Source: an uncultured Actinomycetes bacterium (GTDB taxonomy: Bacteria > Actinomycetota > Actinomycetes > Nanopelagicales > Nanopelagicaceae). From it: a stretch of DNA of 27,896 bases. The translations under genes were made by a program, and so were the position numbers. Under the pieces are notes generated by a model, which worked only from the letters and a program-made list of their open reading frames with translations, was not told the DNA's origin and ran no database searches. The stretch lies in contig CAIUAO010000119.1 in the NCBI GenBank assembly GCA_903897155.1, positions 1 to 27,896 on the forward strand, written 5' to 3'. This document shows, one piece after another, positions 15,148-21,302 of this stretch (position 1 is its first letter; every line of letters starts with the position of its first letter).

Positions 15148-15960
15148 TTAAAGATTAGCAGGTCTGCCAAAGCCGATCGAAAAGAAGTAGGGGATTAAGA
15201 CTGCTCCAAAAACAATAGCTCCGAATACTCCAACGCCTGGTCTGTGAAAGAAAAAAACATTTCCTATAAGACCAGCAAATAACGTCCACGCTAGGAAGAA
15301 ATCAGGGATTGAAGTGGTGGCGCCGCCCTTCCTTCTATCCTTTGGTAGCCATGCATGCAGAAGAGCCATCAAGCCCATACCGGCAAATAACCACCCAGCA
15401 GTATTTGATAGTGGAATTTCGGGAGCATAGGGAACGTGAGGTCCAACAACTTTCCACGTCCATCTCCCAGCAGAAACCATTTGTGGGTCAAGAAAAAGAT
15501 CCCACGCAGCTAGACCAATTCCGCCATATATAAATACCCAATTTTTAGTAACACGCCTAGCGGCAATGAGTAGCGGATATGTGAGCATCACCCAAGCAAA
15601 AGGAACCAAAATAGGAACACCAAATATTTGCTTACCAAGTGAATGATCATAGGAATACTTTCCAAATGGCCACCCAGTTTTAACGCCGATAGCTTCGACT
15701 GTAAATGCAAAAATTAAAACGACTATGCCCATAGTGATAGCAAAACGAAAACCATAGGCGAAGTAAGAGTGAATGAGCATCGTGACTGCAGCACAATAAA
15801 CAGTTGCAATTGTTATTTCTTGTAATAACTTGTTGTGGACCAGAGGGTAGGTGATCTGCAAACCAATAGATGCAATGGTTAAAAGAATCAGAAAAAGATC
15901 TCGGCTGCGGGTGCCGCTACGCCCGGCAATACTTCGTGGTCTGTATTGGCGGATAGACAT
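15148..15960 (-). CDS. cruF: CruF-like carotenoid 1,2-hydratase (DUF422 family)
   Basis: A 270-aa integral membrane protein with about seven hydrophobic segments. It resembles the carotenoid biosynthesis family that includes CruF: conserved-looking pieces are VEAIGVKTGWPFGKYSYDHSLG, VPILVPFAWVMLTYP, GIGLAAWDLFLDPQMVSAGRWTW and IPLSNTAGWLFAGMGLMAL, where acidic and aromatic residues lie between membrane segments. CruF adds water across the terminal double bond of an acyclic carotene end, giving a tertiary alcohol. It begins 14 nt after the crtA-like gene and ends 1 nt before the glycosyltransferase ATG, consistent with a hydrate-then-glycosylate sequence. The assignment rests on recognition of the family and its context. 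Confidence 0.83.
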   Translation of the reverse strand: MSIRQYRPRSIAGRSGTRSRDLFLILLTIASIGLQITYPLVHNKLLQEITIATVYCAAVTMLIHSYFAYGFRFAITMGIVVLIFAFTVEAIGVKTGWPFGKYSYDHSLGKQIFGVPILVPFAWVMLTYPLLIAARRVTKNWVFIYGGIGLAAWDLFLDPQMVSAGRWTWKVVGPHVPYAPEIPLSNTAGWLFAGMGLMALLHAWLPKDRRKGGATTSIPDFFLAWTLFAGLIGNVFFFHRPGVGVFGAIVFGAVLIPYFFSIGFGRPANL

Positions 15961-15974
15961 TTCTTAATTGTGCC

Positions 15975-16652
15975 TTACAAACCTTCAGAAATGGAGCCCC
16001 GTTTTTGAATTAATGCGAATCTTGCAAATAATTCATCCCTGTACCACCCCTGTTTTGCCGTCTCTGAGATGACCGCAGCATGTGCCTGGCCTTTATAGGC
16101 AAAGTTACGGATGCTTTCTGCATCGCTCCAGATCGAGAGAGTTCCCTGGAGCCCAATTGGCGCTTCACCAATTCCAATCGCCAATTCAAGGCCAGGAGAT
16201 TGTCTTAAACTCGAGATCACCGGTGGAACAGCGCGCCAAAAAAGAAGATTCTTTCGCCATTTAATACTTGCTCGCGTTATGGCGACAACAGCCCCATCCC
16301 ATTGAAAATTTGGCTCACTATGAAATGGCTGCTTGCCAGACCAGACTCCATGAACCGAGATTGGGACAAGGGTTAAACGCATTTCGTGCGCAGCAAACTT
16401 TCTCCACCCTGCAATTATTGAATCTTTATCAAATTCATCAATTTTTGAGTCATCGATAGTGATAAGCATTCCCCAGCGATACATATTGGCATCTCTAGGC
16501 GTGAATGTTTCACCTGTTCCTGTCCCAAGTAATTTAAAAAACTCAACATCTGGGTGGCGTTTGAGAGGACCACGGTCACTTTGCATATGACTAATTGCTC
16601 TCCATATATTTGCCCTCTTCACATCGAAGAGGTAAACAATCGTGCGCATCAT
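15975..16652 (-). CDS. crtA: CrtA-like carotenoid ketolase (spheroidene monooxygenase family)
   Basis: A 225-aa soluble-looking protein matching the spheroidene monooxygenase family. Characteristic parts are FFKLLGTGTGETFTPRDANMYRWGM (about 37-61), ITRASIKWRKNLLFWRAVPPV and the C-terminal KGQAHAAVISETAKQGWYRDELFARFA. In purple bacteria CrtA introduces keto groups at C-2 of acyclic carotenoids. Here it overlaps the TauE/SafE permease by 4 bp upstream (ATGA) and stands 14 nt before cruF, so a keto group on the same acyclic half as the CruF hydroxyl is likely. I infer the substrate from context; the family assignment itself is firm. Confidence 0.87.
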   Translation of the reverse strand: MMRTIVYLFDVKRANIWRAISHMQSDRGPLKRHPDVEFFKLLGTGTGETFTPRDANMYRWGMLITIDDSKIDEFDKDSIIAGWRKFAAHEMRLTLVPISVHGVWSGKQPFHSEPNFQWDGAVVAITRASIKWRKNLLFWRAVPPVISSLRQSPGLELAIGIGEAPIGLQGTLSIWSDAESIRNFAYKGQAHAAVISETAKQGWYRDELFARFALIQKRGSISEGL

Positions 16653-17407
16653 TTGGCAACCACGGTTCTAACAATTGTAAAAATCGAGAGGGCAAAAAGT
16701 AGATAAGCAAAAGATTTACGGAGTAAATCAGCGGGCACTCTGGAACTGAAATGTGAAGCGAGAGTAGAGACGATAATTGCTGCAAAGCTAATAACAAGAG
16801 GGACGCCCCATTTGACTTGGACCCATTGACTTTGGTGTCCAAAAAATGAGGTCAAGCAGTTGATAGTAATAATAAATAGGGAAGTTCCTGCCGCTTTACT
16901 TTGTGGAGTGTTATAAAAAAGAACCAAGATAGGAATTGCTAGAAAGCCCCCGCCAATTCCGAAGAGTCCTGTCATAAGACCGATGAGTAAGGAGGTGGCA
17001 ATCAGAGCACCAAGTGGCATTCTTTTTTCTAGTCTTGTTTTTACTTGTCCACCAAGCATCGATCCACCGGCAATAAATAGGACAAGAGCAAAGCCGCCCG
17101 TGAGGAGCCCAGCGGATAAATGTTTAGATAAAAGCGCACCGCCAATATTTGTTACAAGACCTAATGCCCAAATAGAGAGCGCCTCACGATAAAGGATATC
17201 TTTACTTCTTATCTTTGGGATGAGCCCGAAGAAGGCAGCTATAAAAACGACGGCAAGTGCTGCAGTAGTTGCCTGCTGTGGGTTGAAGTGAAAAACGTAG
17301 AGAAGAATCGGAACGGTGATCATCGCCCCGCCTGCTCCGACAAAGCCCAGTACTGATCCTATAAATGCCCCGAAGATAAGGGAGAGGATGACGTGGGTAA
17401 GACTCAC
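16649..17407 (-). CDS. TauE/SafE-family (TSUP) membrane permease
   Basis: A 252-aa membrane protein with about eight hydrophobic segments in two similar halves. The family repeats are visible: GAFIGSVLGFVGAGGAMITVPILLY near the N-terminus and LIGLMTGLFGIGGGFLAIPILVLF near the middle, each with the glycine-rich turn followed by P. Members export sulfite, sulfoacetate or other small organosulfur anions, but many have no known substrate, and none can be named here. Start GTG at 17407 opens the transcript that continues with crtA through a 4-bp overlap. The 95-bp region upstream is shared with the divergent dinB gene. Why a permease heads a carotenoid operon is unclear. Confidence 0.86.
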   Translation of the reverse strand: MSLTHVILSLIFGAFIGSVLGFVGAGGAMITVPILLYVFHFNPQQATTAALAVVFIAAFFGLIPKIRSKDILYREALSIWALGLVTNIGGALLSKHLSAGLLTGGFALVLFIAGGSMLGGQVKTRLEKRMPLGALIATSLLIGLMTGLFGIGGGFLAIPILVLFYNTPQSKAAGTSLFIITINCLTSFFGHQSQWVQVKWGVPLVISFAAIIVSTLASHFSSRVPADLLRKSFAYLLFALSIFTIVRTVVAK

Positions 17408-17490
17408 GGAGTTAGTTTGCCGTAGATGTCAGTTAAATGGCATATAACTGTTCATGGGTAATCTGAAGAGTTCTAACACTTAATTGTTAA

Positions 17491-17499
17491 AAGGAGGTG
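17491..17499 (+). promoter_or_regulatory. Very strong Shine-Dalgarno sequence deciding the dinB start
   Basis: AAGGAGGTG precedes the ATG at 17503, with 5 nt between AGGAGG and the ATG. It is almost a full complement of the 16S rRNA 3' end. The GTG at 17497, in the same frame, lies inside this element and is therefore not the start. Nothing else certain is seen in the 95-bp dinB/permease gap; I found no actinobacterial LexA-type box there. Confidence 0.85.
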
Positions 17500-17502
17500 A
17501 CT

Positions 17503-18714
17503 ATGGCCGCAGATGAAGATATATCGACGATTTTGCATGTGGACATGGATGCCTTCTTCGCCTCTGTTGAGGAACGAGATGACCCGACTTTAAAAGGCAA
17601 GCCAGTTGTGGTCGGCGCCGGAATTCGTGGGGTAGTGGCCGCCGCAAACTATGAAGCTCGTAAATATGGAATTCATTCTGCAATGCCTGTGAGCCATGCA
17701 AAGCGACTTGCTCCGCATGCAATTTTTATCCCTCCAGATCATGGCCGTTATACAGAAGTTTCAGAGCACATCATGGAGATTTTCAATCGCTTTACACCTC
17801 TTGTTGAGCCGATTTCCCTAGATGAGGCCTTCCTTGATGTCACTGGTTCAGAGCGCTTATTGGGCACGGGTAAAGAGATAGGCGCAAAGATTCGTGCGCT
17901 TGTAGAAAAAGAACAAGGCATTACATGTTCTGTAGGAATTGCCACGACTAAATTTGTTGCAAAGCTTGCATCATCTGCCTGCAAACCAAATGGGATGCTG
18001 GAGATTGACCCCGATAAAGTCTTAGAGTTTTTGCATCCTCTCCCAGTGAATGCAATCTGGGGAGTAGGCCCTAAAACAAATGAAGAGCTTTTAAAACTTG
18101 GGCTTCGGACAGTTGCCGACATCGCCGCAACACCCAGGCAGACTCTTATTCGCGCCCTGGGTGATGCGGCAGGTTCATCACTCTATGAACTTGCGTGGGG
18201 AAGAGATTATCGAGATGTGATTCCAGATGAAGCTGATAAAAGCATCAGTAACGTTGAGACATTCTCGGTAGATATCTATGAAGAAGAACTCATACTTAAA
18301 GAACTGCTTCGGATGACGGAGAAAGCAAGCCTTCGAATGCGTGAGCGAGGCTTATCAGCCCACAGAGTTTCCATCAGAGTTCGCTTTGCCGATTTCAAAA
18401 CAATTACCCGTTCAAAAACTTTAGACATTGCAGTAGATGGGATTCAGGAGTCCTACGAGATTGCCAAACAGTTATACCTGGGACTCAAGTTAGACCGAGT
18501 GCCTATCCGCTTAGTGGGAATTAGCTTTGAGAGTCTTGTGGATTTAAAAGGAGCGCCTGTTCAGTTGAGGCTGGGTGAACCTGAGAGTGGATGGCGCCAG
18601 GCAACTCAGGCCATTGACTTAGCAACCGCCCGTTTTGGTAGAGGCAGTGTTCGCCCAGCACGGCTTGTGAGAAAAGCCGATGAAGATGCCGCGCAGGATG
18701 AGCACGAGGAGTAA
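17503..18714 (+). CDS. dinB: DNA polymerase IV (Y family)
   Basis: An error-prone translesion polymerase. The protein is 403 aa from the ATG at 17503. Catalytic residues are seen in HVDMDAFFASVEE (D14) and SLDEAFLDVTGS (D107, E108); YEARKYGIHSAMP is the fingers motif, and CSVGIATTKFVAKLASSACKPNG and the helix-hairpin-helix part VNAIWGVGPKTNEELLKLGLRTVADIA follow. The little-finger domain covers roughly residues 240-350. The C-terminus is acidic (DEDAAQDEHEE) and shows no evident beta-clamp-binding QLxLF motif, so clamp contact, if any, uses another site. The gene is read away from the permease gene; DUF3040 follows 42 bp downstream. Confidence 0.94.
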   Translation: MAADEDISTILHVDMDAFFASVEERDDPTLKGKPVVVGAGIRGVVAAANYEARKYGIHSAMPVSHAKRLAPHAIFIPPDHGRYTEVSEHIMEIFNRFTPLVEPISLDEAFLDVTGSERLLGTGKEIGAKIRALVEKEQGITCSVGIATTKFVAKLASSACKPNGMLEIDPDKVLEFLHPLPVNAIWGVGPKTNEELLKLGLRTVADIAATPRQTLIRALGDAAGSSLYELAWGRDYRDVIPDEADKSISNVETFSVDIYEEELILKELLRMTEKASLRMRERGLSAHRVSIRVRFADFKTITRSKTLDIAVDGIQESYEIAKQLYLGLKLDRVPIRLVGISFESLVDLKGAPVQLRLGEPESGWRQATQAIDLATARFGRGSVRPARLVRKADEDAAQDEHEE

Positions 18715-18744
18715 TCCAGATAGCGCGTCTTGCTGAAAATGCTC

Positions 18745-18750
18745 TATCCT
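18745..18750 (+). promoter_or_regulatory. -10 hexamer of a leaderless DUF3040 transcript
   Basis: TATCCT is followed by GTTGGC and then the ATG at 18757. There is no Shine-Dalgarno sequence. The 6-nt gap matches the other leaderless candidates in the window. No clear -35 box is seen. Confidence 0.5.
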
Positions 18751-18756
18751 GTTGGC

Positions 18757-19101
18757 ATGCCTCTTTCAGACCACGAACGCAAGCTACTTGCGGAGATGGA
18801 AGCTGCCTTTGAACAGGATGACCCACGTCTTGTTTCAACGCTGACAGGAAAGGCCCGCACAAAGCAGGCAAGCAGAGTTCTCGCAGGAGTAATAACCCTT
18901 CTCTTTGGAATGAGCGTTCTCTTCGGTGGGCTAGTTGCGAAGGTAGTTCTAGTGAGCTTGGCTGGATTCCTTATTGCGCTCACGGGTGCTTTTTTGATGG
19001 TGACAAACTTCTCACTGCCCGGGCGCGGGGGCAAAAAGAACGCGAAGCCTCGCTGGAGTGATCGCCTTGAGAATCGTTGGGATCGCCGCAACGACCAGTA
19101 A
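18757..19101 (+). CDS. DUF3040 family small membrane protein
   Basis: A 114-aa protein of unknown function found in many actinobacteria next to the dcw cluster. The N-terminus MPLSDHERKLLAEMEAAFEQDDPRLVSTL is the typical DUF3040 opening, a short charged, probably cytoplasmic segment. Two membrane segments follow (about 40-59 and 62-83), then a basic tail rich in Arg, Lys and Trp. The start is ATG 18757, which begins the conserved region and follows TATCCT by 6 nt; the frame extends upstream to 18730 without support. It lies between dinB and mraZ and ends before a hairpin terminator, so it is not co-transcribed with mraZ. Confidence 0.88.
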   Translation: MPLSDHERKLLAEMEAAFEQDDPRLVSTLTGKARTKQASRVLAGVITLLFGMSVLFGGLVAKVVLVSLAGFLIALTGAFLMVTNFSLPGRGGKKNAKPRWSDRLENRWDRRNDQ

Positions 19102-19141
19102 CCCCTCATGATGAGTAAATAGCGCTCGCACTATATTTCTT

Positions 19142-19163
19142 GGCCCCTTCGGGGGCTTTTTTA
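19142..19163 (+). terminator. Rho-independent terminator after the DUF3040 gene
   Basis: GCCCC (19143-19147), a TTCG tetraloop, GGGGC (19152-19156), then a run of six T. It isolates dinB/DUF3040 transcription from the dcw promoter. It is the only clear intrinsic terminator seen in the window. Confidence 0.85.
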
Positions 19164-19210
19164 TTGCCCTTTTTTGCCTACCCACGAATTTAGGCATATC
19201 TAGGGGATGA

Positions 19211-19330
19211 AAGGGAGAAAAGTGCAAAGAAGTGGAAAGAGGTGGTTGAAAAGGGAGAAAAAGGGAGTAAAGTGGTGCCTACGACTTAATTCGGGGGAAT
19301 TGAGCGTAAAAGTGGTTGAAACTGGGGGAA
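19211..19330 (+). repeat. Phased 10-bp MraZ-box array upstream of mraZ
   Basis: Seven consecutive 10-mers in exact register fill 19211-19280: AAGGGAGAAA, AGTGCAAAGA, AGTGGAAAGA, GGTGGTTGAA, AAGGGAGAAA, AAGGGAGTAA, AGTGGTGCCT. Two more lie on the same 10-bp grid at 19311 (AGTGGTTGAA) and 19321 (ACTGGGGGAA). The common core is an AGTGG or AAGGG followed by A-rich bases, similar to the GTGG-type repeats bound by MraZ in other bacteria. MraZ is a ring-shaped DNA-binding protein encoded directly downstream, so this is probably its autoregulatory operator. Confidence 0.75.
19246..19273 (+). promoter_or_regulatory. Candidate dcw-cluster promoter inside the MraZ-box array
   Basis: TTGAAA (19246-19251) and TAAAGT (19268-19273) are separated by 16 bp and would start transcription near 19280, about 55 nt before the mraZ ATG. 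Both hexamers lie within the repeat array, so MraZ bound there would block polymerase. Confidence 0.4.
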
Positions 19331-19334
19331 GTAA

Positions 19335-19766
19335 ATGTTTCTGGGCACCCACGAGCCAAAGCTCGATGAGAAGGGTCGCCTGATTCTGCCCGCCAGATTC
19401 AGAGATGAATTGGCTGATGGTCTAGTCATTACAAAAGGCCAAGAACGTTGCTTATATGTCTTTCCAGCATCTGAATTCACTGCAATCACAGAACGCCTTC
19501 GTCAGGCACCAGTCACAGAAAAAGCAGCGCGTGACTACATGCGTGTCATGTTTGCCGGTGCACACGATGAAGTGCCAGATAAGCAAGGTCGCGTAACTAT
19601 TCCTAGTGGGTTGCGAACTTATGCAGCTCTTGAAAAAGAGTGCGTTGTTATTGGCGCAAATACTCGTTTAGAAATTTGGGATTTCACTTCGTGGAATACA
19701 TATCTAGCAGATCGCGAAAAGGGATTTGCCGACGTTTCAACGGAGGTGTTGCCAGGTCTGTTTTAA
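19335..19766 (+). CDS. mraZ: Transcriptional regulator MraZ
   Basis: A 143-aa DNA-binding regulator and the first gene of the dcw cluster. The two AbrB/SpoVT-like halves are visible through their D-x-K/Q-G-R motifs: LDEKGRLILPARFRDEL (residues 10-26) and PDKQGRVTIPSGLRTYAAL in the second half. MFLGTHEPKLDEKGR is the normal N-terminus. The ATG at 19335 has a GGGGGA Shine-Dalgarno sequence 6 nt upstream. In other bacteria MraZ represses its own operon through tandem boxes, and such an array lies just upstream. The next gene, rsmH, starts after a 172-bp gap that carries a structured RNA. Confidence 0.95.
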   Translation: MFLGTHEPKLDEKGRLILPARFRDELADGLVITKGQERCLYVFPASEFTAITERLRQAPVTEKAARDYMRVMFAGAHDEVPDKQGRVTIPSGLRTYAALEKECVVIGANTRLEIWDFTSWNTYLADREKGFADVSTEVLPGLF

Positions 19767-19792
19767 AGACCATTGAAAAATTTCTGTGATTA

Positions 19793-19867
19793 GGCCATCG
19801 CCGACTTCATCAACGACACCACTTCCCCGGTGCCGTTCCCCCCAAGATCCGTCGGTCGGCGGTGACC
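19793..19867 (+). ncRNA. Structured leader RNA between mraZ and rsmH, probably the mraW RNA motif
   Basis: Two nested helices can be drawn. The outer pairs 19793-19805 with 19855-19867 (12 pairs, one C-A mismatch; core CATCGCCGAC/GTCGGCGGTG). The inner pairs 19812-19820 with 19829-19837 (8 pairs, one A-C mismatch) around an ACTTCCCC loop. A C-rich single strand (CCCCCC, 19838-19843) follows the inner hairpin. The mraW motif is a known actinobacterial RNA in leaders of operons with mraW (rsmH), which fits this position. The C-rich loops could pair with the AGGGGAG Shine-Dalgarno of rsmH (19927-19933). Confidence 0.6.
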
Positions 19868-19938
19868 TAACTACAGAAAACATAATCAGTAAAAACAGTA
19901 ATAGCAAGAGCAGAAGATAGAAAGAAAGGGGAGTGAAG

Positions 19939-20907
19939 ATGGCAATAGCTGGTAAAGAACATATTCCAGTAGCGCTAGAGCGCTGTATTGACTTACTCAC
20001 CCCTGCGATCGAATATTCATTAAGAAGTAATTCATCAACAATCGTTATTGATGCCACTCTCGGACTTGGTGGACATACACGCGCGCTACTTTCAAAATTT
20101 CCTAATATCACCGTTATCGGAATTGATAGAGATGCTCATGCCATTGAATTAGCAAGGAACAATGTCGGGCACTATTTAGACCATTTAAAAGTCGCTCAAA
20201 CTACGTACGACAATATCCCTCAAGTCCTAGCCGAGCAGGGCATAAGCCGCGTAGCTGGCATTCTTTTTGATCTAGGCGTCTCATCCATGCAATTAGATGA
20301 TGGACAGAGAGGATTCGCTTACTCACATAGCGCTCCGCTTGATATGCGGATGGATCAATCTCAAGAATTAACCGCCCAACATATTTTAGATACCTATGAC
20401 CGTGGGGCTTTGATTCATATTTTGCGCACATATGGCGAAGAGAAATTTGCTCCAAAAATTGCCGATAATATTATTTCTGCAAGAACTACTTCAGCGCTAC
20501 GTACAACTACTGATCTAGCTGATCTTGTTAAGGCAAGCATCCCTGCTCCTGCCAGGCGCACCGGGGGAAACCCAGCAAAGCGCACGTTCCAAGCACTTCG
20601 CATTGAAGTGAATCAAGAACTTGCAGTACTTGAGCGTGCAATTCCAGCCGCACTTGAGGCCCTTGATGTGAAGGGTCGATTAGTTGTCATGGCCTACCAG
20701 TCACTTGAAGATCGAATTGTTAAAGCAGCCTTTACTGCGGCGACAGCATCACGAACACCACGGGGTTTACCAGTTGATCTGCCAAATAGTGCAGCTCATT
20801 ACGCGCTTGTCATGCGCGGCAGTGAAAGCGCCTCCGAAGCTGAGATTCAGATGAATCCACGTGCGCAGTCAATGCGTTTGCGTGCAGTTGAAAGGCTGGC
20901 TGCCTAG
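19939..20907 (+). CDS. rsmH: 16S rRNA (cytosine(1402)-N4)-methyltransferase
   Basis: This SAM-dependent enzyme (also called MraW) methylates C1402 of 16S rRNA in the ribosomal P site. It is 322 aa from the ATG at 19939. Family motifs are EHIPVALERCIDLL at the N-terminus, VIDATLGLGGHTRALL (SAM-binding motif I), VIGIDRDAHAIELA, GILFDLGVSSMQLDDGQRGFAY, PLDMRMD and, near the end, AKRTFQALRIEVNQELAVLERAIPAALE with VVMAYQSLEDRIVK. The start was chosen because AGGGGAG lies 5 nt upstream; an in-frame GTG at 19933 falls inside that element. Its TAG stop overlaps the GTG of ftsL by one base. Confidence 0.95.
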   Translation: MAIAGKEHIPVALERCIDLLTPAIEYSLRSNSSTIVIDATLGLGGHTRALLSKFPNITVIGIDRDAHAIELARNNVGHYLDHLKVAQTTYDNIPQVLAEQGISRVAGILFDLGVSSMQLDDGQRGFAYSHSAPLDMRMDQSQELTAQHILDTYDRGALIHILRTYGEEKFAPKIADNIISARTTSALRTTTDLADLVKASIPAPARRTGGNPAKRTFQALRIEVNQELAVLERAIPAALEALDVKGRLVVMAYQSLEDRIVKAAFTAATASRTPRGLPVDLPNSAAHYALVMRGSESASEAEIQMNPRAQSMRLRAVERLAA

Positions 20908-21302
20908 TGGCTATCGCTGAGATTGCAATACGTTCACTTCCTGACCGAGTCAAAGATGTTCGAAAGACTTCTTTTGCTAGGGCAGCTCTGCGAATCGTGC
21001 CAGATCTTGATGTTAGAAATGCAGAGAGCGTCGACAATAGGACATTCATTGGAATTATTGCAGCAATTTTTCTCTCTGGACTTATCGCACTCCTTGCGAT
21101 TAATACTTCACTAACAACCGATGCATTTAGAACAGAACACCTAAAGATTGAGTTAGCGTCCATTAATAGCCAAAGAGATGTCATTCTCAATCAAGTTGCT
21201 AAATATTCATCCACTAACCAATTAGCACAGAGCGCATCTAAACTTGGAATGAAGCCAGCGGAAAGTACGAGCTTTGTTGACTTAACGGTGACATTGCCAT
21301 GA
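20907..21302 (+). CDS. ftsL: FtsL-like septum protein
   Basis: A 131-aa bitopic protein in the ftsL position between rsmH and ftsI. It has a basic cytoplasmic N-terminus (about 46 residues), one membrane segment (FIGIIAAIFLSGLIALLAINTSL, about 48-70), then a predicted periplasmic coiled coil (RTEHLKIELASINSQRDVILNQVAKYSSTNQLAQSASKLGM) with the usual AxxLGM-type end and PAES. FtsL works with FtsB and FtsQ to activate FtsWI. Sequence conservation is low in this family, so the assignment rests on topology and position. The GTG start overlaps the rsmH stop and its own stop overlaps the ftsI ATG. Confidence 0.85.
   Translation: MAIAEIAIRSLPDRVKDVRKTSFARAALRIVPDLDVRNAESVDNRTFIGIIAAIFLSGLIALLAINTSLTTDAFRTEHLKIELASINSQRDVILNQVAKYSSTNQLAQSASKLGMKPAESTSFVDLTVTLP

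Noticed and set aside
15147..15170. TTG start for the glycosyltransferase at 15170
   Set aside because: It lies inside cruF; the ATG at 15146, 1 nt after the cruF stop, gives a normal membrane-anchored N-terminus.
17408..17502. SOS (LexA) box in the dinB upstream region
   Set aside because: No GAAC-N4-GTTC type palindrome is present; only loose AT-rich sequence and the strong ribosome binding site are seen.
19211..19330. CRISPR or simple tandem repeat
   Set aside because: Units are only 10 bp, degenerate and without spacers; the place directly before mraZ fits operator boxes.
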